DNA of 7,169 bases. Origin: DATCSE01 sp036568605. GTDB taxonomy: Bacteria; Pseudomonadota; Gammaproteobacteria; Burkholderiales; Burkholderiaceae_C. The position numbers and the translations under genes are program-made. This document shows, piece after piece, positions 1 through 3,928 of the stretch. The notes under the pieces are model-generated. The model did not search any database. It saw only the letters and a list, made by a program, of their open reading frames with translations, and was not told where the DNA came from. The DNA lies in assembly GCA_036568605.1 (NCBI GenBank), contig DATCSE010000369.1, positions 1 through 7,169 of the forward strand, read 5' to 3'. The stretch's first letter is position 1. The number at the start of each line of letters is the position of its first letter.

Positions 1-64
1 CTTCGAGGGTGGAAATCGGCCGCAACGATTGGGCGGCGCCGGAACCCGTGACCGGATGGAATAT

Positions 65-140
65 GCCTCGTTAACTCAGCGGCCAGAGTGCCGGCCTGTC
101 TAGCCGGAAGCCGCGAGTTCGACCCTCGCACGGGGCGCCA
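65..140 (+). tRNA. tRNA-Asp(GTC) or tRNA-Asp-like unit
   Basis: A complete 76-base cloverleaf can be folded by eye. The acceptor 65-71 pairs with 130-136 (one G-T pair), the D-stem is 74-77/86-89, the anticodon stem is 91-95/103-107 and the T-stem is 113-117/125-129 with loop TTCGACC. G73 (the Asp discriminator) is followed by encoded CCA. The anticodon at 98-100 is GTC. U8, A14, GG in the D-loop and the G15/C48 pair are present. Base 37, just 3' of the anticodon, is T (position 101), where tRNAs almost always have a purine. It is the first unit of a run of tRNA-like units on the same strand, 22 bases before the next. It may be a working Asp tRNA or a specialised or decoy copy. Confidence 0.8.
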
Positions 141-162
141 CTGCATGCGCGTGCGCTTGGGT

Positions 163-237
163 GTGGCCGTAGCTCAATGGCAGAGCTGCGGGATGTGACC
201 CCGCCGACGCCGGTTCAATTCCGGCCGGTCACCCCCA
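163..237 (+). tRNA. tRNA-His(GTG) or tRNA-His-like unit
   Basis: The cloverleaf has acceptor 163-169/226-232 (all paired, one G-T), D-stem 172-175/183-186, anticodon stem 188-192/200-204 and T-stem 209-213/221-225 with loop TTCAATT. The anticodon at 195-197 is GTG. Two features depart from bacterial tRNA-His. The base before G1 (162) is T, so the extra G-1 that histidyl-tRNA synthetase recognises is not encoded. The 3' end reads one C too many (C73 plus CCCA). The variable loop is only four bases. These points suggest a unit that may not be charged with histidine, although the stems are intact. Confidence 0.75.
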
Positions 238-255
238 AGCGCATGCGGCAGCTAT

Positions 256-331
256 GCGTCGCGAACTCGAGCGGCAGAGAACCGGGCTCTTACCCCGGAT
301 GGTCAGGGTTCGAGCCCCTGGCGACGCACCA
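256..331 (+). tRNA. tRNA-Lys(CTT) or tRNA-Lys-like unit
   Basis: The acceptor 256-262 pairs perfectly with 321-327, followed by A73 and encoded CCA. The anticodon stem 282-286/294-298 encloses CTT at 289-291, and the T-stem 304-308/316-320 has loop TTCGAGC. The D-stem (265-268/277-280) has an A·A mismatch at its base. Position 8 is G (263) and position 14 is G (269), so the nearly universal U8-A14 tertiary pair is missing. The helices are clearly conserved while the core is unusual, which fits a tRNA-shaped RNA with a function other than ordinary decoding. A rare but working Lys isoacceptor is the alternative. Confidence 0.75.
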
Positions 332-339
332 CAGAACAA

Positions 340-427
340 CCCCTCGTGGCGGAACAGGAATACGCACCGGTCTCAGAAACCGGGGCCCGCGACGGGCATG
401 TCCGTTCGACTCGGACCGAGGGGACCA
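340..427 (+). tRNA. tRNA-Leu(CAG) or tRNA-Leu-like unit
   Basis: This is an 88-base class II cloverleaf. The acceptor 340-346/417-423 is fully paired, with A73 and CCA. The 3-bp D-stem is 349-351/363-365, the anticodon stem is 367-371/379-383 with CAG at 374-376, the long variable arm is 385-389/393-397, and the T-stem is 400-404/412-416 with loop TTCGACT. The first pair is C1:G72, whereas bacterial tRNA-Leu normally begins with G1:C72. It lies 8 bases after the Lys unit and 9 before the Met unit, so the units are almost certainly cut from one precursor. Confidence 0.8.
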
Positions 428-436
428 ATCAACCGC

Positions 437-511
437 AGTCCGGTAGCTCAGCGGCAGAGCAGCGCCCTCATAAGGCGAAGGCCGGTGGATCGTGCCCACC
501 CCGGACGACCA
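437..511 (+). tRNA. tRNA-Met(CAT)-like unit with a degenerate T-loop
   Basis: The 6-bp acceptor 438-443/501-506 is topped by a mismatched A1·G72, followed by A73 and CCA. The D-stem is 446-449/457-460, the anticodon stem 462-466/474-478 has one mismatch and holds CAT at 469-471, and the T-stem is 484-488/496-500. The T-loop reads ATCGTGC, so conserved T54 and A58 are exchanged for A and T. A second complete T-arm and CCA follow at once (512-542), and the same 5' acceptor strand could pair with either 3' strand. CAT could also be read as Ile if the C were modified to lysidine. Whether the mature RNA ends at 511 or 542 cannot be decided from sequence. Confidence 0.65.
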
Positions 512-542
512 ATCAGTGGTTCGAATCCACTCGGACATACCA
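512..542 (+). repeat. Second T-arm, acceptor strand and CCA after the Met unit
   Basis: This is a duplicate of the tRNA 3' half. T-stem 515-519/527-531 has a fully canonical loop TTCGAAT, followed by CGGAC, AT and ACCA. Aligned without gaps to 483-511, 18 of 29 bases match. The CGGAC at 532-536 can pair with GTCCG at 438-442, the same strand used by the first copy. It could be an alternative 3' half, a free tRNA 3'-fragment-like RNA, or the remnant of a deleted neighbouring tRNA. Confidence 0.7.
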
Positions 543-557
543 GCCCGCGCGGCCATG

Positions 558-565
558 AAAGGAGG
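558..565 (+). promoter_or_regulatory. Strong ribosome binding site of the HNH gene
   Basis: AAAGGAGG lies 6 bases before the ATG at 572. It is an extended match to the 16S anti-Shine-Dalgarno and fixes the start of the HNH gene, ruling out the longer open frame that runs back through the tRNA-like units. Confidence 0.85.
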
Positions 566-571
566 CCACCC

Positions 572-1147
572 ATGCACCACCCACACCACAGCCACGTGCT
601 GCAACTCGACATACAGGGCACGCCGCAGGCGTGGATCTCGCTCGAGCATGCGGCCACGCACGTGGCGACGGGCTCGGTCGCGTGGATCGACGGCGACGGT
701 CCGCTGGCGACGCTGCGTGGTGGTTTCAACGCCGCGCGCGGCCGCCAATCGCTCATCGACGTGCACCCGATCATCGCGCTGCACGGCGCCTCCAAGGTCA
801 ACCTGTTCGACGTCGTGCCGGCCTTCAGCAAGGCGAAGCTGTTTCGCCGCGACCGCCATACCTACGCGTACTGCGGCCAGCGCTTCGGCGAACGCGAGCT
901 GTCGTGCGAGCACATCGTGCCGCAGGCGCGCGGCGGCGGCTGGACCTGGATGAACCTGGTCACCGCCTGCGGTTGGTGCAACGGCCGCAAGGCCGACCGC
1001 ACGCCGGACGAAGCGGGCATGCCGCTCGTGTACCTGCCGTACGTGCCGAGCCGCTTCGAGGACTTCCTGCTCGAGGGCCGGCACATCCGCGCCGACGTGC
1101 ACGAGTGGCTGGCCGCGCGCCTGCCGAAGGGATCGCGCCTGAGCTGA
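572..1147 (+). CDS. HNH endonuclease-like protein with one zinc-ligand cysteine replaced
   Basis: A 191-residue protein whose C-terminal half is an HNH (beta-beta-alpha metal) nuclease domain, a fold that cuts DNA or sometimes RNA. Visible motifs are Cys101 in an YCGQRF segment, CEHIVPQARGG at 112-122 with candidate catalytic His114, Asn128, and CGWCNGRK at 133-140 with Cys133, Cys136 and Asn137. HNH proteins of this type usually have a CxxC pair before CGxxF; here the first Cys is Tyr98 (TAC, one base from TGC), so one of four zinc ligands is missing. Residues 1-85 have no recognised domain; the first eight contain four His. The gene begins 29 bases after the last tRNA-like CCA and is followed by more tRNA-like units, so it sits inside the array. 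Its target is unknown; processing or cutting of the neighbouring RNAs is speculation. Confidence 0.85.
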   Translation: MHHPHHSHVLQLDIQGTPQAWISLEHAATHVATGSVAWIDGDGPLATLRGGFNAARGRQSLIDVHPIIALHGASKVNLFDVVPAFSKAKLFRRDRHTYAYCGQRFGERELSCEHIVPQARGGGWTWMNLVTACGWCNGRKADRTPDEAGMPLVYLPYVPSRFEDFLLEGRHIRADVHEWLAARLPKGSRLS

Positions 1148-1197
1148 ACGGCTTGGGCGCAAAGAGTCTGTCGTGAAAGGCAAACGCTCACAGGCCA

Positions 1198-1213
1198 GGG
1201 GTTCGTGAACCCC
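1198..1213 (+). other. Short hairpin after the HNH gene
   Basis: GGGGTT and AACCCC form a 6-bp stem around CGTG. There is no following T-run, so it is not a standard intrinsic terminator. It is the first of several RNA structures between the HNH and slipin genes. Confidence 0.45.
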
Positions 1214-1218
1214 GCCGG

Positions 1219-1253
1219 TGTGCGGCGTCCGGATTCCCCGTCGACGCCGCACA
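1219..1253 (+). other. Perfect 11-bp inverted repeat between HNH gene and tRNA-like elements
   Basis: TGTGCGGCGTC at 1219-1229 is the exact reverse complement of 1243-1253, with a 13-base loop that can itself form a 3-bp CGG/CCG helix. No T-run follows. Possible roles are an RNA processing site, a barrier to exonucleases at the end of the HNH mRNA, or part of a structured RNA. Confidence 0.6.
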
Positions 1254-1263
1254 TGCCGCCTTG

Positions 1264-1335
1264 CCGGAAGCGACGGAATGGTGACGCATCGGCTGGTCCG
1301 CCAGGACCCGGGTTCGACTCCCGGCTTCGCCGCCA
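1264..1335 (+). ncRNA. Degenerate tRNA-like element ending in CCA, no clear anticodon
   Basis: The 3' part is unmistakably tRNA-like: T-stem 1308-1312/1320-1324 with loop TTCGACT, then seven acceptor bases, G73 and CCA at 1333-1335. A D-arm resembling that of tRNA-Leu can be seen at 1273-1287 (ACG, loop GAATGGTGA, CGC). Only GAAG 1267-1270 pairs cleanly with CTTC 1325-1328 in the acceptor. The 19 bases between the D- and T-arms are too few for a standard anticodon arm plus variable loop, and instead form a short hairpin (CTGG-TCCG-CCAG, or the competing GGTCC/GGACC). It ends one base before the Thr-like unit. It could be a decayed tRNA or a functional tRNA mimic; the 5' end is a guess. Confidence 0.5.
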
Positions 1336-1336
1336 T

Positions 1337-1410
1337 GTTGGCTAGCTCAGTGGTTAGAGCAACGCGCTCGTAACGCGTCGGTCGCGGGTTCGACTCCCGC
1401 TCCAACTCCA
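1337..1410 (+). tRNA. tRNA-Thr(CGT)-like unit with shortened acceptor stem
   Basis: The D-stem 1345-1348/1357-1360, anticodon stem 1362-1366/1374-1378 with CGT at 1369-1371, and T-stem 1384-1388/1396-1400 with loop TTCGACT are all perfect. The acceptor is short on both strands: GTTGGC (1337-1342) faces TCCAAC (1401-1406), with a C·T mismatch at the inner end, leaving 5 pairs instead of 7. T73 and CCA follow. Loss of one position on each strand keeps the helix symmetrical, which looks more like a compensated change than random decay, but would shorten the acceptor/T-arm stack that elongation factor Tu and synthetases measure. Confidence 0.7.
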
Positions 1411-1671
1411 AAGAACGGTCGCAAGACCACCGCCGGACGTGAGCGGAGGGAATCGCCGCAAGGCGTGCACCCGACGCTCATCAGCGTCGGCCGCTCGTGC
1501 GGCGAGCACGCGGGGCTTCGCGTCCATGATCAGACGAGGTTGCCTCCGGGAGGAGAGGGAGGCGGCAGCCGACGCGCGTCCTGGATCCGAGCCCTGGCAT
1601 TCGCCGTCCGCGGTCGTCGCTGTAACGGCACCCATTCCACCAACGCACGCTGCAAGACAAGGAGAACACCC
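1411..1671 (+). promoter_or_regulatory. Structured, probably untranslated leader upstream of the slipin gene
   Basis: No convincing gene lies in this 261-base stretch. It contains three short hairpins: GGTC-GCAA-GACC at 1417-1428 and CGCC-GCAA-GGCG at 1454-1465 (both GNRA tetraloops), and an 8-bp stem at 1471-1478/1483-1490 with loop CATC. A weaker GCCTCC/GGAGGC pairing follows near 1542-1564. It could be the 5' UTR of the slipin-protease-rtcB mRNA or a separate small RNA. No confident promoter was found inside it. Confidence 0.45.
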
Positions 1672-2811
1672 ATGATGACGTTCAAGCGTGTCACCGTGAA
1701 GAAGAACGAGCGCGGCCTGCTGCTGCGCAACGGCGATTTCGAGCGCGTGCTGCAACCCGGCACGCACTGGCTCTTCGCCGGTTTCGATGTGCTGCGCGTC
1801 GAGCTCTTTGCGCTCGAGCAGCCGGCGTTCACGCACGGCCTGGCCGACTACCTGATGGCCAAGGAGCCGGACGTGGTCGCGGCCGAGTTCGCGCGTGTCG
1901 AGCTCACCGAGACGCAAGTCGGCCTGCGCACCGAGAACGGCGCGTTGGTCGAGGTGCTGGCACCGTCCACCCGGCGCCTCTATTGGAACGGGCTGGTCGA
2001 CGTGCGAGTCGAGGTGATCGACATCGGCACGTCGGCCGAAGTGCCGCAGGCGTTGGCGGCGCGACTCGTGCAGACGCAGCTGCGCCAGCGCGCGGTCGCG
2101 GGCCTGGCCGGCGTGTTGCAGGTGCAGGTGCCCGAGCACGGCGCCGGCCTCCTGTGGATCGACGGCAAGGTCGAGCGGCTGCTCGCGCCGGGCTCGTACG
2201 CGTTCTGGAAGTTCAACCGCAACGTGTCGGTCGAGCTGGTCGATCTGCGGCTGCAGGCGATCGAAGTGACGGGCCAGGAGATCCTGACCCGCGACAAGGT
2301 CGCGCTGCGGCTGAACCTGTCGGCCACCTGGCGCTACACCGATGTGCTGACGGCCTACAAGGAACTGGCCAAGCCCGCGGACCATTTGTACCGCGAGCTG
2401 CAGTTCGGCCTGCGCGCCGCAGTGGGCACGCGCTCGCTCGACGAGCTGCTCGAGAACAAGACGGTGATCGACGAGGTCGTGACCGCCCAGGTTCGGGCCA
2501 AGCTGTCGGACTACGGTCTGGCGCTGGACGGCGTGGGCGTAAAGGACATCGTGCTGCCGGGCGAGATGAAGACCATCCTCGCCCAGGTGGTCGAGGCCGG
2601 CAAGTCGGCCGAGGCCAACGTGATCCGTCGGCGCGAAGAGACGGCCGCCACCCGTTCGCTGCTGAACACGGCCAAGGTGATGGAGGACAACCCCGTCGCG
2701 CTGCGGCTGAAGGAGCTTGAGACGCTGGAACGCGTGGCCGAGCGCATCGACAAGATCTCCGTGTTCGGAGGTCTGGACCAGGTGCTCAACGGACTGGTGA
2801 AGCTGCGTTGA
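1672..2811 (+). CDS. Slipin/SPFH (band 7) family protein lacking a membrane anchor
   Basis: A 379-residue SPFH-domain protein of the slipin/stomatin type; such proteins assemble into oligomeric scaffolds, usually at membranes. The core SPFH region is about residues 183-300 (FNRNVSVELVDLR, then GQEILTRDKVALRLN and a YKELAKPADHLYRELQFGLR segment), followed by a charged helical tail of about 300-379. Stomatins normally start with a hydrophobic hairpin; none is seen here. The N-terminal 180 residues hold three related segments near 8-35, 77-105 and 152-180, each resembling G-L-L-NG-ERVL-PG-W, so the beta module that usually occurs once is repeated. The start at 1672 has AAGGAG at 1659-1664 (ATG 1675 is the alternative). 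A slipin in front of a serine protease gene recalls stomatin-protease operons, and slipins are known neighbours of bacterial rtcB. Its role here is not established. Confidence 0.9.
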   Translation: MMTFKRVTVKKNERGLLLRNGDFERVLQPGTHWLFAGFDVLRVELFALEQPAFTHGLADYLMAKEPDVVAAEFARVELTETQVGLRTENGALVEVLAPSTRRLYWNGLVDVRVEVIDIGTSAEVPQALAARLVQTQLRQRAVAGLAGVLQVQVPEHGAGLLWIDGKVERLLAPGSYAFWKFNRNVSVELVDLRLQAIEVTGQEILTRDKVALRLNLSATWRYTDVLTAYKELAKPADHLYRELQFGLRAAVGTRSLDELLENKTVIDEVVTAQVRAKLSDYGLALDGVGVKDIVLPGEMKTILAQVVEAGKSAEANVIRRREETAATRSLLNTAKVMEDNPVALRLKELETLERVAERIDKISVFGGLDQVLNGLVKLR

Positions 2812-2856
2812 GCGCCCGCCCTGCTCGTACCTTCGAGGTGCGGGCAGGGCGCTCAA
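2808..2856 (+). other. Long stem-loop overlapping the slipin stop codon
   Basis: A perfect 10-bp inverted repeat, TTGAGCGCCC at 2808-2817 and GGGCGCTCAA at 2847-2856, is extended inward by GCCC/GGGC (2818-2821/2842-2845) and GTACC/GGTGC (2827-2831/2837-2841) around a TTCGA loop, with small bulges. It includes the slipin stop codon and fills most of the gap before the protease gene. No T-run follows, so an mRNA processing or stability element, or partial attenuation within the operon, is likelier than full termination. Confidence 0.65.
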
Positions 2857-2874
2857 CCAGGACATCAATCAATC

Positions 2875-3903
2875 ATGAAGAACGAACAACTTCCGGCGAT
2901 CGAGATCAAGGTCAAGCAGCCGCCGGTGCTTTTCGGCAAGACGCAGGCACTGATCGCGCAACTGGCGGGCTGCCTCGGCGGGCCGGTGGTGGCGTACTGG
3001 AACGGACCGCGCGGGTCGGTGTGCCACTCCGATGTGATCGCGCTGTACCACGTGCTGGGCCGGCTCGGCCGCCATGACGCGATCTACCTGTTCCTGAAGT
3101 CGGACGGCGGCAGCGGGCAGGTCTCGCTGCGGCTCGTCAACCTGCTGCGCCAGCACTGCGACCGGCTGGTCGCGCTGGTGCCGCTCGAATGCGCATCGGC
3201 CGCGACGATGATCGCGCTGGGCGCCGACGACATCCTGATGGGGCCGACGGCGTACCTGACGGCGGTCGACACGTCGCTGAACCACGCGCTGTCGCCGGTC
3301 GACCGCGACAACGACCGCGTCAGCGTCAGCCTCAACGAGCTGCAGCGCGTGATCCGGCTGTGGCGCGAGCAGCAGGCGCAGGGCGACATCGCACCGGAGA
3401 ACGCCTACAAGTCGCTGTTCCAGTACGTGCACCCGCTGGTGATCGGCGCGGTCGACCGTGCCGAGTCGCTGTCCATCATGCTGTGCCGCGAGCTGCTGGC
3501 CTACCACATCGCCGACGAGGCGAAGGCCGACGCGATCGCGACGGCGCTGAACGGGAAGTACCCTTCCCACAGCTACCCGATCCTGCTCGACGAAGCCGTC
3601 AAGATCGGGCTGCGGGCGCAGCGCATGCCGGCGGACGTCAACACGCTGCTGCTGCAGCTCAATGCGTGCTACAGCGAAATGGGCCAGAAGGCGACGACCG
3701 ATTTCGACGAGGTGCGTGCGCACAGCAACGAGATCGTCAACATCTGGGAGTCGGCCGATGCGCAGGTCTACTACCAGCAAGACAAGGACTGGTTCTATCG
3801 CGCCGAGGAGCGGCGCTGGATCACACTGAACGACAACAGCGGCTGGCGCCGCATCGAGCGCATCGGCTCGCGCACCAAGCGCGGACCGCTGCACGTTGCA
3901 TGA
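2875..3903 (+). CDS. Soluble SDH/SppA-like (Clp-crotonase fold) serine protease
   Basis: A 342-residue protein resembling the SDH proteinase family (serine dehydrogenase proteinase; related to SppA and the NfeD-type proteases that cut stomatins). A GGSG segment at 78-81 fits the oxyanion region after a beta strand (AIYLFLKSD), and CASAATMIALGADDI at 106-120 carries the candidate nucleophile Ser108, followed by MGPTAYLTAVD. The general base is uncertain; the YPSHSYPI stretch at 229-236 is the kind of conserved segment seen in this family. There is no signal peptide or membrane helix, unlike SppA. The C-terminal ~50 residues are rich in Trp, Tyr and Arg and end in a basic tail. It starts 63 bases after the slipin gene with only a weak AGGA site, and ends 25 bases before rtcB. 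The natural reading is that it acts together with the slipin; its substrate is unknown. Confidence 0.85.
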   Translation: MKNEQLPAIEIKVKQPPVLFGKTQALIAQLAGCLGGPVVAYWNGPRGSVCHSDVIALYHVLGRLGRHDAIYLFLKSDGGSGQVSLRLVNLLRQHCDRLVALVPLECASAATMIALGADDILMGPTAYLTAVDTSLNHALSPVDRDNDRVSVSLNELQRVIRLWREQQAQGDIAPENAYKSLFQYVHPLVIGAVDRAESLSIMLCRELLAYHIADEAKADAIATALNGKYPSHSYPILLDEAVKIGLRAQRMPADVNTLLLQLNACYSEMGQKATTDFDEVRAHSNEIVNIWESADAQVYYQQDKDWFYRAEERRWITLNDNSGWRRIERIGSRTKRGPLHVA

Positions 3904-3915
3904 GCCGGATCGCGC

Positions 3916-3922
3916 GAGGAGA
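3916..3922 (+). promoter_or_regulatory. Ribosome binding site deciding the rtcB start
   Basis: GAGGAGA sits 6 bases before ATG 3929. An in-frame ATG at 3896 inside the protease gene has no such site, so 3929 is the better start. Confidence 0.75.
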
Positions 3923-3928
3923 AACACC

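Noticed and set aside
1..64. Possible promoter of the array (a TGG…GC pair like a sigma-54 site, and GGAATAT as a -10)
   Set aside because: The sigma-54 spacing is one base short, and the -10-like box is too close to the first tRNA base. Nothing else was seen in these 64 bases; the promoter probably lies to the left.
254..571. Open frame extending the HNH protein upstream to position 254
   Set aside because: It runs through the Lys, Leu and Met tRNA-like units, and AAAGGAGG directly precedes ATG 572.
290..1411. Long minus-strand open frame, with others opposite the slipin, protease and rtcB genes
   Set aside because: These are GC-bias shadows of tRNA-like units and real genes; their translations are low-complexity and Arg/His/Val-rich without domains.
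1595..1615. Sigma-54-like TGGCA element before the slipin gene, of interest because rtcB is sigma-54 dependent in E. coli
   Set aside because: No GC dinucleotide at the -12 position with correct spacing, and no RtcR gene in the window.
1148..1671. YrlA/Y-RNA-like gene, as found near rtcB in some bacteria
   Set aside because: The conserved Y RNA stem motifs were not found and no Ro60/Rsr gene is in the window.
3896..3928. Earlier in-frame ATG start for rtcB
   Set aside because: It overlaps the protease gene, has no ribosome binding site, and adds 11 residues absent from E. coli RtcB.
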